Under the pieces are notes generated by a model, which worked only from the letters and a program-made list of their open reading frames with translations, was not told where the DNA came from and searched no databases. DNA of 41,487 nucleotides, taken from positions 1 through 41,487 of the forward strand of contig JAFGDZ010000022.1 of the NCBI GenBank assembly GCA_016931855.1. The letters are read 5' to 3'. Position numbers and translations under genes: made by a program. This document shows positions 29,334 to 39,298 of the stretch, in pieces; positions within the stretch are counted from its first letter, which is position 1, and each line of letters starts with the position of its first letter. The DNA comes from Bacteroidales bacterium (GTDB lineage Bacteria > Bacteroidota > Bacteroidia > Bacteroidales > Tenuifilaceae).

Positions 29334-31724
29334 TTAGAACGGATACCCTATACCAAAATGGAAAGCCCAATCGTCTCTTTGATAGGATCTATCAAAAGGA
29401 ATCCACTCGTAGTATGGTTGTGATGGATCAGATGGGCGAGCTGGGTCGTGGATCTTCAAGCCAAAGTCGAAGCGAAGCGAGAGAAACCCAAGGTTAAAGC
29501 GCAAACCCATACCTGTTCCTAGGGCTATTTGCTTGTAGAACTCTTTGGGTTTGAATACGGCTCCTTGTCGCTCATCGTCGGACGATATTGCCCAAATGTT
29601 ACCCGCATCAACAAAAAGAGCCCCTTCAAGCACCCAGAACATCTTGAACCGATACTCTACATTTGCCTCCAGCTTTATATCGGCAGTTTGGTTCCGATAG
29701 GTTAGGTTGTCGCCAGGGTACGCCCCTGGCCCTAAAGCACGAACATTCCATGCACGCACGCCGTTTGCACCGCCTGAGAAATACTTTTTCTCAAAAGGTA
29801 ATGCCTTTGAGTTCCCGTAAGGATAACCAGCACCCACAAACATGCGGTAAACAAAGGTGTTAGACTCATCAATAACCTGATGGTAGGATACGTTAACATC
29901 GGCACGGGCATACTGAGAGAAGCTGGTTCCGAAGATTTGGTAGGTTCCGTCCTCAGATTCTTTGCCAAATTGCGAGTAAAGTCCACTTAGAATATTTCCC
30001 GAGAGCTCCGCGTTAAATCGCAAGTAGGTGTAGCTCTTATTTTTCTGGATAATCTGATTGTTGAAAACCAGGCTGTAGGAGCTAACCGTTACAAACTGAT
30101 TTATATAGCTGCTCTCCCTATAGGTTCCTGCTATTTCATTCTTAAACTCATCGGACATAAAGGGAAGGTTAACAACATTAAACTCCACGGGGTTAAATGT
30201 ATGGGTTAACGCCCCTGCATTACGCCAGTTATATCCAAACAGGAAGCTGGCAACCGTTCTGGTATAATCGGGACGGCGCTGCCAGCCATACGAAGCAGAG
30301 ATTCGGGTACGCGGGCTATACTTGTTAATGAACTCCTTTCCGGAAAATGGACTTAAAAAGCGCGGAAGATCGAGCCCAACCGTTCCGCCAAACTCTAAAG
30401 AGCTCTTAATATTATCGAGACTACTATTCTCCATAGCCTCAAATAAACCGCGAAGCTTTATGTCGAAAGATTCGGCCCCCTTAAAAAGGTTTTTATGAGT
30501 ATAGATAATGTTCCCCTCTGCACCATAGTTACCACTAGAGTTGGTTCCAACCAGCTCAACCTGATAGCTCTGCAGGGTTTGTGGGCTTAGCTGGATAAAG
30601 CAGTTTAGCTCTGCGGTATGAACAGAATCAGCCTTTTGGCTATCGACAAAAAGGATAAAATCCTCATTTGATGAGCGTTTAACCTCCTCGAAAAAGATAT
30701 TCACCATACGGTAAAGGCGTAGCGATGAAAGGTTACTATGCGTTTTCTCCACTAAGGCTGTAGAGTACACATCGCCAGGGCGAATTAGATTGGCCTGATC
30801 GATAATTTTTAAATCGATACCAGGATCAACAGGGAATATATACTCTATACGGTCGGAGTAAACCGTATCAATAGCCCCCAGCCTAACCAAGTTATTAAAG
30901 GTTCGTGGGTCGAAATTGGGGTAAAAGTAAACCTTACGAATTTTATACTTCTCAAATTTCTCGGAGATACGCTCTCCTGTAACCGATCGGCGGGATCGGT
31001 TGCGCAGCTGGAGCGTTAAATCTACCTGATGGTTACCTATTGTAGTATCGGCCTGAAAGGTTATGTAGTCGCGAGAAAGAAAGTAGTACCCTTTGTTACG
31101 AAGCATTGCCTCAACCCTAACCCGCTCCTGCTGAAGCACCTCAGTATCAAACAAGCTATTCCTTTTTACCAAGGCAAGCGAGGTATCGGCTAGCACAAGG
31201 TTACGAATAACGGTATCCTCAACGTAATACTTTACTGACCTAATTTTATACGGTTCACCCAGCTTTACTGCAAACTCAACATTTGCCCTTTGCCTACGGT
31301 AAGCTATGGTATCGGATACCAATGCATCGTAGTACCCCTTGCTATTAAGGTAGAGCTGAATGTTCTTTGTACTCTGCTCAACAAGAAACGTATCGAGCAG
31401 AATAGGCTCCTCTCCTATTGTTTTAAGCCACTTATGAATCCCCTTGTACTTGTTAGGGTTTGCCATGTTATACATGCGCAGGTGAAACCTAAATCCCAAA
31501 ATGCGCTTGTTGGGCTTTTGCCTAACGTAACTGGTAAGCGAAGAACTTTTTGCCCCCTTATCCTCAACCTTAATGGCAGTTTGATTTAACAAGTACTTAT
31601 CGTCGGGAACATTTTTGGTAATGCTACACGATGACAAGACTATGGCTACCCCCGATAAACAGAGAAACAGCCTTGAACGAGTTCTTATTTTGGTATTTGC
31701 AGAGAAATAATCTAAAATAACCAT
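29334..31724 (-). CDS. tamL: TamL-like Omp85 family outer-membrane assembly lipoprotein
   Basis: A 796-residue outer-membrane protein of the BamA/TamA superfamily. The N-terminus is a lipoprotein signal ending at LSSC (about residues 21-36), the feature that marks the Bacteroidota TamL variant. POTRA-like repeats (about 60-390) precede a 16-strand-type barrel (about 400-796). The Omp85 motif appears as GGANGVRAWNVR, and the last residue is Phe (GIGYPF), as needed for barrel assembly. It should work with a TamB-like periplasmic protein to move lipids or fold outer-membrane proteins; tamB is not in the window. The gene is divergent from the rRNA methyltransferase gene, a neighbourhood seen in other Bacteroidota. 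Confidence 0.88.
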   Translation of the reverse strand: MVILDYFSANTKIRTRSRLFLCLSGVAIVLSSCSITKNVPDDKYLLNQTAIKVEDKGAKSSSLTSYVRQKPNKRILGFRFHLRMYNMANPNKYKGIHKWLKTIGEEPILLDTFLVEQSTKNIQLYLNSKGYYDALVSDTIAYRRQRANVEFAVKLGEPYKIRSVKYYVEDTVIRNLVLADTSLALVKRNSLFDTEVLQQERVRVEAMLRNKGYYFLSRDYITFQADTTIGNHQVDLTLQLRNRSRRSVTGERISEKFEKYKIRKVYFYPNFDPRTFNNLVRLGAIDTVYSDRIEYIFPVDPGIDLKIIDQANLIRPGDVYSTALVEKTHSNLSSLRLYRMVNIFFEEVKRSSNEDFILFVDSQKADSVHTAELNCFIQLSPQTLQSYQVELVGTNSSGNYGAEGNIIYTHKNLFKGAESFDIKLRGLFEAMENSSLDNIKSSLEFGGTVGLDLPRFLSPFSGKEFINKYSPRTRISASYGWQRRPDYTRTVASFLFGYNWRNAGALTHTFNPVEFNVVNLPFMSDEFKNEIAGTYRESSYINQFVTVSSYSLVFNNQIIQKNKSYTYLRFNAELSGNILSGLYSQFGKESEDGTYQIFGTSFSQYARADVNVSYHQVIDESNTFVYRMFVGAGYPYGNSKALPFEKKYFSGGANGVRAWNVRALGPGAYPGDNLTYRNQTADIKLEANVEYRFKMFWVLEGALFVDAGNIWAISSDDERQGAVFKPKEFYKQIALGTGMGLRFNLGFLSLRFDFGLKIHDPARPSDPSQPYYEWIPFDRSYQRDDWAFHFGIGYPF

Positions 31725-31946
31725 ATCACGCTTAAAGTATCGGAATTAGCGCTGAGCCTAATTGGGTGGAAAGATAAAAAAGATTTTTGATGTAACGCCC
31801 AATGACTAACCGTAAGAATTTTATGTATTGACCAACCAGCAAAAGAAGCAGGATGAATAACGGTGTGCGCATGCTCTTTAGTGTACTTGCCATGCAAATA
31901 CATATTTATTTCGATTTAAAACTATACAACATAACCTAGTGGATAC

Positions 31947-31954
31947 TACATTTG
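31947..31954 (+). promoter_or_regulatory. -7 box just before the rRNA methyltransferase start
   Basis: TACATTTG fits TAnnTTTG and ends 4 bases before the ATG, so transcription from it would give a leaderless or nearly leaderless message. No TTTG lies at the expected -33 distance. Confidence 0.35.
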
Positions 31955-31958
31955 CATC

Positions 31959-32711
31959 ATGCTAAGTAAAAATGCCATAAAAAGAGTTGGTGCATTAAGG
32001 ATTAAGAAGCACCGGAAAGAGACAAATCAGTTTATTGCTGAGGGGGAAAAGTTGGTTCAGGATCTTGCCCAATCGGGGGTGCGAGTTAGAACCATTTACC
32101 ATACGGAGAGGTGGATTCCCACTAATAATTTTAAAGGAGCCGAGGTTGAACTCATCTCCGATCAGGAGATGAAAAAGATTAGCGGCCTTACCACCCCTAC
32201 CCCTGTTTTGGCTATTGCCGATACCCCACAGCGCAGCTACAACGAAACAGAACTGACCCAAAGCCTTTCCATTGCCCTTGATGATATTCAGGATCCAGGG
32301 AACTTGGGAACCATTATTCGCCTTACCGATTGGTTTGGGTTCGATTTCCTTTTATGCTCTAAGGGAACGGTTGATGCCTTCTCTCCCAAGGTAGTGCAAG
32401 CCAGCATGGGCTCTGTTGCAAGGGTTAAAATTATTGAGGTTGATTTGCCCCAACTAGTAAGCGATTTAGCGCAAAAGGGCGTGCCCATTTACGGCACATT
32501 CCTCAACGGTACCGATATTTACAAGGAAACCCTAACGCAAAATGGCATTGTTATTATGGGGAATGAGGGGAATGGGATATCAAGGGAAATTGAGAAGCTA
32601 GTAAATAAGAAGCTATACATCCCAACCTTTGCCAAAGGCGATTTAACCAGCGAATCGCTAAACGTAGCAATGGCCACTGCCATTATATGCTCTGAGTTTA
32701 GGAGGAGGTAG
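31959..32711 (+). CDS. SpoU/TrmH family RNA 2'-O-methyltransferase
   Basis: A 250-residue SPOUT methyltransferase that should methylate a ribose in rRNA or tRNA with S-adenosylmethionine. An N-terminal substrate-binding domain (about 1-85, FIAEGEKLVQDL) precedes the knotted SPOUT domain. The three SpoU motifs are visible: DDIQDPGNLGTIIRLTDWFG, IVMGNEGNGIS and SLNVAMATAI. The closest known types are RlmB and TrmH, but the exact target base is not evident. It is the only plus-strand gene for 30 kb on its left. Confidence 0.92.
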   Translation: MLSKNAIKRVGALRIKKHRKETNQFIAEGEKLVQDLAQSGVRVRTIYHTERWIPTNNFKGAEVELISDQEMKKISGLTTPTPVLAIADTPQRSYNETELTQSLSIALDDIQDPGNLGTIIRLTDWFGFDFLLCSKGTVDAFSPKVVQASMGSVARVKIIEVDLPQLVSDLAQKGVPIYGTFLNGTDIYKETLTQNGIVIMGNEGNGISREIEKLVNKKLYIPTFAKGDLTSESLNVAMATAIICSEFRRR

Positions 32712-32908
32712 ACTTTAGTTTTACGAGTAAGATTAAATTCTTGAAGGTAATCCTGACAGGGTTTAAGATAAAGGCTCATCATTAATATCCAAAACCATCG
32801 AGCAATACTTTGAAATTAATCATAAATCTAAATATCATATAGTTACTATTTTCATATAAGTACTATTGAACAATTAAAAAGATAAATATCAAAGAAGACC
32901 AATGCTTT

Positions 32909-33655
32909 CTATAAATCATATGGTTTACTTTTAATCATTAATGTCTTGGGGTCGATATACATCTTTTCATAAATAGGATTATAACCATTGTCTGTAAAAA
33001 GACTTCGTGTTTTCAATTCATTAGTGAGTGTTGACTTTGCACCAAAAATTACTTTGGAGATATAATTCAAATCGAAATCAACATAGAGATATTCTGAGTT
33101 GCTATTAAATTTAAATCTTTCGTTATCAATATTTGGGTTCTTTGTATCTACGATTAATCTTACCTCTTTTTCATATGACCATTGCTTTAGTTTATTAGTA
33201 ATAAGGTATAAACCAAGTTGACCTTTGTCGAAGTTAAAACTATCATTACGTTTATCTATCAAACTATCAGGGTATTCAACCTCCGAAGGCCCCCCTAAAT
33301 ATCTATTCTGTAGAAAATCTATTTCAAAACAAACTTGGCTATGAGATTGTCCATAATGAGACCACATTAAAAAAGAATCATCTGATTGGTACTCCTTACA
33401 GAAGCAACAAATAAATAGCGATTTAAAAACTCTTTTTGATACATAATCACACACAAATTTTGGAAATAACTCTCCTCCATGTATTGAATATTCATCCCAA
33501 TTAAGTGGAGCAATTAGAGGACTACAGTCCAATGGATCATTAACCTTATCGACTCTGGTGAATCTTAAACTTTTATTACCTATTGTATTGAATAAACCAT
33601 CAAAAGATAAAAATCTATAGGCTTTTCCTAAATATGTGTTACAATTATCTTTCAT
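32909..33655 (-). CDS. DUF2971 family protein
   Basis: A 248-residue protein recognised by the DUF2971 pattern: YRFLSFDGLFNTIGNKSLRFTRVDKVNDPLD near the start, then FICCFCKEYQSDDSFLMWSHYGQSHSQVCFEIDF, and WSYEKEVRLIV near the end. The function is unknown; members often sit in variable genomic regions, sometimes among defence genes. Codon use and base composition are clearly more AT-rich than those of the neighbours, and so is the flanking DNA (32820-32910), which suggests recent transfer. It interrupts an otherwise core gene neighbourhood and has no obvious partner gene. Confidence 0.85.
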   Translation of the reverse strand: MKDNCNTYLGKAYRFLSFDGLFNTIGNKSLRFTRVDKVNDPLDCSPLIAPLNWDEYSIHGGELFPKFVCDYVSKRVFKSLFICCFCKEYQSDDSFLMWSHYGQSHSQVCFEIDFLQNRYLGGPSEVEYPDSLIDKRNDSFNFDKGQLGLYLITNKLKQWSYEKEVRLIVDTKNPNIDNERFKFNSNSEYLYVDFDLNYISKVIFGAKSTLTNELKTRSLFTDNGYNPIYEKMYIDPKTLMIKSKPYDL

Positions 33656-33697
33656 CTCATACAGTCTAGTCTATAATATTTCTATCTCCATACCAAT

Positions 33698-35254
33698 CTA
33701 CTTAAGATACCTAGCCACCGATTCGGCAATAAGTTCCCCGTCAACTGCCGAAGACACAATTCCTCCAGCATATCCAGCACCCTCCCCGCAGGGGAACAGC
33801 CCGTTTAGCTGCACATGCTGTAGCGTTTCGGGATCGCGCGGAATTCTAACTGGCGACGATGTGCGCGACTCAACGCCCAGAATTTGAGCCTCGTTGGTTA
33901 AAAAGCCGTTCATTTTACGACCAAACTCTTTAAACCCTTGCTGTAGTCGGGTTGCAATATCGGCAGGTAGCCACTTGTGCAAATCGGAAGGATTTGTACC
34001 CGGATGGTATGAGCACTTGGGTAGCGATGAAGATGTTTTCCCTTGAACAAAATCGGCCAAACGCTGGGCAGGAGCCGTAAAACCTTTCCCGCCGTGGATT
34101 GAAGCCTGCTCCTCCAACCAACGCTGGTAGTTAAGCCCCGAGAGAGGGTTTTGGGGGTCGAAGTTGGGAATATCCTCAAGCCTAATCTCCACCACCATTC
34201 CTGAGTTTGCAAAACGGGAGTTGCGCAGCGATGGCGACATGCCATTTACCACCACCTCGCCATCCTCGGTTGCCGCGGGAACAATAAATCCGCCCGGACA
34301 CATACAGAAGCTGTAAACGCCTCTCCCCTCAACCTGATGAACAAGGCTATAGGAAGCAGCAGGCAGAAAATCGTTACGCTTTGCCCCGTGATACTGTATA
34401 GAATCAATTAGCTCCTGTGGGTGCTCTACCCTTACACCCATTGCAAAGGGCTTAGCCTCAATAAGAATCCCCTGTTCAACAAGCATTGTGTAGATATCGC
34501 GAGCAGAGTGTCCCGTTGCCAAAATAACTGCAGCGGCATCAATAGTGCTACCATCGGCTAATTCAACACCACTAGCCTTACCGTTGCTGGTAAGAATTCT
34601 TGATACACGTTTGCCAAAATGCACCTCGCCCCCATTAGCAATAATGGTTTCCCTTATGTTAACAATTATGCCCGGAAGCTTATTGGTTCCTATGTGCGGA
34701 TGAGCCTCGTAAAGAATATTCTCATTGGCTCCATGCAGGTGCAGGTTGTAAAGAATGCGGCTTAGGTCGCCACGTTTTTTGGAGCGGGTGTATAGCTTGC
34801 CGTCAGAGAATGTGCCTGCCCCTCCCTCACCAAAAGCGTAGTTTGAATCGAGGTTAAGGTTATGCTCACGGCTTAGCTTGGCTATGTCGCGCTTACGATC
34901 GCTAACGGCGTTACCCCGCTCAATAAGTATAGGCTTATAGCCCAACTCCATTAACCGCAATGCGGCAAAAAGACCTGCTGGCCCTGCCCCCACAATAGCA
35001 ACGGGTGTTGACCACGTAACGTTAAGGTAACGAAAGGTTGGCGCATTGGATTTAACCTGCTCGGCCCCCTTAAACACGCGAACGCCAAGGTTTACCTTGA
35101 TGTTGCCACGGCGAGCATCAATTGATTTACGGGTGATTACGTACTTTGAAACCAGTTCGGGTTTAAGCCCCAATTGCTTTGCTAAGGCGCGCTTTACCTG
35201 CTGCTCATTAGCCGCATCGGCGGGCGAAAGTACTAGGTTAACATCAACTGGCAT
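33698..35254 (-). CDS. FAD-dependent dehydrogenase, COG2509 family
   Basis: A 518-residue flavoprotein. An N-terminal alpha-beta domain (about 1-80) precedes the FAD-binding Rossmann motif GAGPAGLFAALRLMELG and ILIERG (about 90-115). Further family motifs are NYAFGEGGAGTFSDGKLYTR, the GHSARDIY segment and the C-terminal FPCGEGAGYAGGIVSSAVDGELIAESVARYL. This is the long uncharacterised dehydrogenase family related to HI0933-like proteins; the substrate is unknown. It starts 3 bases after the porT stop codon, so the two are probably co-transcribed. Confidence 0.9.
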   Translation of the reverse strand: MPVDVNLVLSPADAANEQQVKRALAKQLGLKPELVSKYVITRKSIDARRGNIKVNLGVRVFKGAEQVKSNAPTFRYLNVTWSTPVAIVGAGPAGLFAALRLMELGYKPILIERGNAVSDRKRDIAKLSREHNLNLDSNYAFGEGGAGTFSDGKLYTRSKKRGDLSRILYNLHLHGANENILYEAHPHIGTNKLPGIIVNIRETIIANGGEVHFGKRVSRILTSNGKASGVELADGSTIDAAAVILATGHSARDIYTMLVEQGILIEAKPFAMGVRVEHPQELIDSIQYHGAKRNDFLPAASYSLVHQVEGRGVYSFCMCPGGFIVPAATEDGEVVVNGMSPSLRNSRFANSGMVVEIRLEDIPNFDPQNPLSGLNYQRWLEEQASIHGGKGFTAPAQRLADFVQGKTSSSLPKCSYHPGTNPSDLHKWLPADIATRLQQGFKEFGRKMNGFLTNEAQILGVESRTSSPVRIPRDPETLQHVQLNGLFPCGEGAGYAGGIVSSAVDGELIAESVARYLK

Positions 35255-35257
35255 GAA

Positions 35258-35980
35258 CTACTCAAAATGAAATGAAATTACTAATAGCTGCGACTGCATG
35301 TGGTCAATCGCATTTACATACCCTTCGGCTTCCTCAAGGTAATCGCGGGTTAACACGTTTAGGAAACCGGAACTCCACTTTATCTCCGTTGAAAATTTAA
35401 AATACTGCAGAAAAAAATCTAATCCAAAACCAAACTCATAGTAAATGTCGCCCTTAATGGTTTTAAGCCAAACCTTATCCTCATAGTTTAGCTTTTTATA
35501 GGCGGCCATATCAATCCTAAAATTGGTTCCAGCAATTAGATAGGGTCTAAAATTACTAGTTCGTACTGCCGAATACTTAATCATTAAAGGCACCTCTATG
35601 AACGACGATTCAACCTTAAGCTGCTCAATACTCTCTGTGCCATTCACGTAGAAATCGATATTACGTTGGCCAAATGCCAATCCGGGTAAAGTGCGCAGAT
35701 GGAAATTCTCACTTAACCTAAAATCGGCAATACCATTAACGTTAAAACCAGGGATTAGCGAACTAACATCGGCAAAATAGTTAACATCCTCACCTTCGGG
35801 AGCCACGCTATTCCGCATAGAAAAGTCCATTACGTTTATTCCCAACGAAAAGCCAAACCGCAACCTGCGTCCTGTGTCATAACCAGGGTCGTTAAACTGG
35901 ATAGGAGCCTTTATTTGGGCTACGCAGGGTAGAGCCTGTAGAAGCGCTATAAAGAAAAACAATGGTTTGCGTAAGGACAT
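35258..35980 (-). CDS. porT: PorT-like outer-membrane beta-barrel protein (type IX secretion)
   Basis: A 240-residue outer-membrane protein with a signal peptide (MSLRKPLFFFIALLQALPCVAQ) and alternating beta-strand pattern to the C-terminal Phe-Glu. RLRFGFSLGINVMDF at the start and FIEVPLMIKYSAVRTSNFRPYLIAGTNFRID in the middle fit PorT/SprT proteins, and size (about 245 in Porphyromonas) and position next to ubiE agree. PorT is part of the type IX secretion apparatus; its precise role is not settled. A generic small porin-like barrel is the alternative. No other secretion gene is in the window. Confidence 0.72.
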   Translation of the reverse strand: MSLRKPLFFFIALLQALPCVAQIKAPIQFNDPGYDTGRRLRFGFSLGINVMDFSMRNSVAPEGEDVNYFADVSSLIPGFNVNGIADFRLSENFHLRTLPGLAFGQRNIDFYVNGTESIEQLKVESSFIEVPLMIKYSAVRTSNFRPYLIAGTNFRIDMAAYKKLNYEDKVWLKTIKGDIYYEFGFGLDFFLQYFKFSTEIKWSSGFLNVLTRDYLEEAEGYVNAIDHMQSQLLVISFHFE

Positions 35981-36135
35981 TACAATGGGATAATGGTGTT
36001 AGACCTTTTAGTTTAGATGTTAGACAATAGAAGTTACAATCAGAACATCAACCTCTATAAACGGGTGTACCTTCAAAATATTACGTATTAAAGAGAATGA
36101 TGCGATATTATACAGCAGGTCTAGAGTATTGCACT

Positions 36136-36864
36136 TTAGTAATGTCGTCCACCGTAAAGTGTTGCAATACCAAAGGACAACTTCTTGGCAGAGCAACCCT
36201 CAAATCCAGCATCGCGCATCATCTTCACAAAATCGGCTCCTTCGGGGAAACGCTCCACGCTCTCTGGTAAGTAGGTGTATGCCTGCTTATGCCCAGAAAC
36301 CATGCGCCCAACAAACGGAAGAACTGAGTGGAAGTAAAAACGGTATAACCCTTTCATGGGAAACTTGCTGGGTGTTGAGAACTCAAGCACAAATAGCTTA
36401 CCGCCAGGCTTTAGTACTCTCCTAATTTCGCGTAGGCCAAGGTCGGGGCGGCTAAAGTTACGTACACCAAAGGCCACCATTGCACAATCGAATGTTGCAT
36501 CAGGGTAAGGAATATCCTCGGCGGCAGCGCGCTTAAGCTGAATCCTATCGGACAAACCCTTGTTATACACCTTACGGCGACCAACGGCAAGCATCTGCTC
36601 TGCCACATCAATACCCGTTATACGGATATCCTTAGAGCGCTTGCCCAGCATAATGGACAAATCGGCGGTACCTGTGGCAATATCCAGAACATGAGAGGGA
36701 TTCTCGGCCTTAAGCTTTTTAATCAGCTTTTTGCGCCAAATCCTGTCGATGTTAAGGCTCAGGATATGATTTAGCAAATCGTAACGAGGGGCAATCTCGT
36801 TGAACATTGCCTCAACGGTTGCCCCTTTTACGTTTGCAGTAGAATTACTGTTGGTATCTGTCAT
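36136..36864 (-). CDS. ubiE: Demethylmenaquinone methyltransferase
   Basis: This 242-residue S-adenosylmethionine methyltransferase makes the last step of menaquinone synthesis (ubiE/menG). The N-terminal FNEIAPRYDLLNHILSLNIDRIWRKKLI, the SAM motif VLDIATGTADLSIML, and FGVRNFSRPDLGLREIRRVLKPGGKLFVLEFSTP are all diagnostic. Menaquinone points to anaerobic respiration or fumarate reduction. The ATG follows the purL stop codon with no gap, so the two genes are translationally linked. Confidence 0.96.
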   Translation of the reverse strand: MTDTNSNSTANVKGATVEAMFNEIAPRYDLLNHILSLNIDRIWRKKLIKKLKAENPSHVLDIATGTADLSIMLGKRSKDIRITGIDVAEQMLAVGRRKVYNKGLSDRIQLKRAAAEDIPYPDATFDCAMVAFGVRNFSRPDLGLREIRRVLKPGGKLFVLEFSTPSKFPMKGLYRFYFHSVLPFVGRMVSGHKQAYTYLPESVERFPEGADFVKMMRDAGFEGCSAKKLSFGIATLYGGRHY

Positions 36865-39108
36865 CTATTTGCACATGTTGCTTCCGGTGATAAGCTCCTC
36901 AAGGGCATTATCGTAAACCTTTTTAAGGTCGCTAATAAAGCCAAAGGAAACATCATCAACACGAACTTCCGATTTGGTAACGTGACCAAGGGTGGTGAAC
37001 GGTATCTCGTTCTCCACCATAAAGTCGATAAACTGAGTTTCCCTTGAAGGTGAAACAGTAACCACTACCCTACCCTGCGATTCGCCAAATAGGAAAGCAT
37101 CGCTACGAATCTCGGCATCGGTTGTAATATCGAAACCAAGGTTACGAGGCATAGCGCTCTCTAGTAGGGTGATGAATAGACCACCATCGGAAACATCGTG
37201 AGCAGATTGAACAAGGTTTAGCTGAATAAGCGTAGCCAAAGCCTGCTGCATGCGGTACTCCTCTTCCAAATCAAAGAAAGGCGCTGGAGATGCTTTAACC
37301 TTGTGGTAGCTGTATAGGTATTCTGAAGAAGCAATATCGTTGTAAGTTTTTCCAATAAGGAAAATCATGTGTCCTTTATCCTTAAAGGCAAGGGTTGTTT
37401 GGTGGTTCTTGTTATCAACAATACCAAGCATACCAATGGTTGGGGTTGGGAACACAGCCTCGTCTTTGCCACCAATGGTAGATTGGTTGTAGAAGCTAAC
37501 GTTACCACCGGTTACAGGAGTTCCGAATTTCTCGCAAGCCCTACCCATACCCTTAATGGCACCAACAAACTGCCAGTAAACCTCTGGGTTGTATGGATTT
37601 CCAAAGTTCAAGCAGTTGGTAATTGCCAATGGCTTACCGCCTGAGCAAACAATGTTACGCGAAGCCTCAGCAACGGCAATCATTGTTCCCACCTCTGGAT
37701 CGGCCTTAACGTAACGAGGGTTACAGTCAACCGATACGGCCAAAGCCCTATCAGTGCCTTTTAGGTTGATAATACCAGCATCGGATGGGAAGTTAGTACC
37801 CATGTTGGCGGTTCCCACCATGGTATCGTACTGCTCGTAAACCCAACGCTTTGATGCGATATTTGGATGTTTAATTAGGTGAACAGCCACCTCACGTAGA
37901 TCCTGAGGTTCGGCTATTGAGTTCATATCAAACTTCTTGTACTCTTGGTAGTACGCTGGTTCGCGGTACTCACGCTGATAAACAGGGGCACCACCACCAA
38001 GTACTAGGGTAGATGCAGGAACTAGGGCTACAAGCTCACCATGGTAGAAGAACTCAAGGTTATCGCCCTCGGTAACCTCACCAATAATGGCGTAGTTAAT
38101 ATCCCACTTCTCAAAAATGGCCTCCACATCCCTCTCGCGTCCCTTGTGAACAACCACAAGCATACGCTCTTGAGACTCAGATAGAAGGATCTCGAATGGC
38201 TCCATGTTCTTTTGGCGAAGGGGTACCTTATCAAGGTCAACACGCATACCGTGTGCACCCTTCTCCGACATCTCTGATGTAGAGCAGATGATACCCGCTG
38301 CACCCATATCCTGCATACCAACAACGGCGCCAGTAGGAATAAGCTCCTGAGTAGCCTCCAAAAGCAGCTTCTCCATGAATGGGTCGCCTACTTGGATTGA
38401 TGGTATATCATCAGCTGAATCCTCGGTGATATTTGCAGAAGCAAAGGTTGCTCCATGAATACCATCCTTACCAGTTGATGAACCAACAATGTACACTGGA
38501 TTTCCCTTACCCTTTGATATAGCAGAAATTACATTTCCTTTCTCAACAAGACCAACCGACATGGCGTTAACCAGCGGATTAGTATTGTAAGAATCATCAA
38601 AGAAAACCTCACCAGCAAGAACAGGAATACCAAAGGCATTACCGTAGTTGCCAATACCTTTAACAACGCCCTTAACAAGCCACTTGGTGCGGTCTAGCTT
38701 AAGGTCGCCAAAGCGAAGTGAGTTAAGCTGGGCCACAGGACGAGCACCCATTGTAAAGATGTCGCGGTTAATACCTCCAACACCCGTTGCAGCACCCTGA
38801 TATGGCTCTACAGCACAAGGGTGGTTATGCGATTCAATCTTAAAAGCACAAGCAAGGCCATCGCCAACATCAACCAAGCCAGCATTTTCTGTTCCTGCTT
38901 CAGCAAGGATTGCTTCACCTTTGCGAGGTAACGTTTTAAGCCAACTTATGGAGTTTTTGTACGATGCGTGCTCCGACCACATTACTGAGTATATGCTAAG
39001 CTCAGTGTAGTTGGGCACTCGGCCAAGAATCTGCTTAATCTTTTCAAACTCTTCAGGAAGCAAGCCAAGCTCCCGTGCGGTTTCAACATTAACTTGAATT
39101 GATGACAT
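36865..39108 (-). CDS. purL: Phosphoribosylformylglycinamidine synthase subunit PurL
   Basis: The synthetase subunit (747 residues) of the PurS-PurL-PurQ type enzyme for the fourth step of purine synthesis. The N-terminal GLLPEEFEKIKQILGRVPNYTELSIYSVMWSEHASYKNSI and the ESHNHPCAVEPYQGAATGVGGINRDIFTMGARPVA segment, with ATP and substrate residues, are complete. PurQ and PurS are not adjacent. It is the first gene of the purL-ubiE unit; TATTTTTG at 39176-39183 (minus strand) could be its -7 box, but no clear -33 element is found. Confidence 0.96.
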   Translation of the reverse strand: MSSIQVNVETARELGLLPEEFEKIKQILGRVPNYTELSIYSVMWSEHASYKNSISWLKTLPRKGEAILAEAGTENAGLVDVGDGLACAFKIESHNHPCAVEPYQGAATGVGGINRDIFTMGARPVAQLNSLRFGDLKLDRTKWLVKGVVKGIGNYGNAFGIPVLAGEVFFDDSYNTNPLVNAMSVGLVEKGNVISAISKGKGNPVYIVGSSTGKDGIHGATFASANITEDSADDIPSIQVGDPFMEKLLLEATQELIPTGAVVGMQDMGAAGIICSTSEMSEKGAHGMRVDLDKVPLRQKNMEPFEILLSESQERMLVVVHKGRERDVEAIFEKWDINYAIIGEVTEGDNLEFFYHGELVALVPASTLVLGGGAPVYQREYREPAYYQEYKKFDMNSIAEPQDLREVAVHLIKHPNIASKRWVYEQYDTMVGTANMGTNFPSDAGIINLKGTDRALAVSVDCNPRYVKADPEVGTMIAVAEASRNIVCSGGKPLAITNCLNFGNPYNPEVYWQFVGAIKGMGRACEKFGTPVTGGNVSFYNQSTIGGKDEAVFPTPTIGMLGIVDNKNHQTTLAFKDKGHMIFLIGKTYNDIASSEYLYSYHKVKASPAPFFDLEEEYRMQQALATLIQLNLVQSAHDVSDGGLFITLLESAMPRNLGFDITTDAEIRSDAFLFGESQGRVVVTVSPSRETQFIDFMVENEIPFTTLGHVTKSEVRVDDVSFGFISDLKKVYDNALEELITGSNMCK

Positions 39109-39251
39109 TTTATAGGGTATTGCAGGGTTTGATTTCCAGTCAGGGGCTGATTTTTTACAATCCAGCTTCGCGAGCCAAAAATAGTAACATTAAATAAGAT
39201 GGCAGCAGTTTGAGGAGGATTTTTTGCTTTTTGAGTAGGATTGCGATGGAG

Positions 39252-39293
39252 TGGTATTTGGTGTTTAGGGTTTGGTATATGGTGTATAGAGCA
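39252..39293. repeat. Heptamer array 1, TGGTRTW
   Basis: Six consecutive 7-base units near the consensus TGGTRTW (TGGTATT, TGGTGTT, TAGGGTT, TGGTATA, TGGTGTA, TAGAGCA). It ends five bases before the second array and has the same period. Confidence 0.75.
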
Positions 39294-39298
39294 TTCTC

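Noticed and set aside
32748-32765. CCTGACAGG palindrome after the SpoU methyltransferase gene as a terminator
   Set aside because: The stem is too short and no T-run follows; it could equally be chance.
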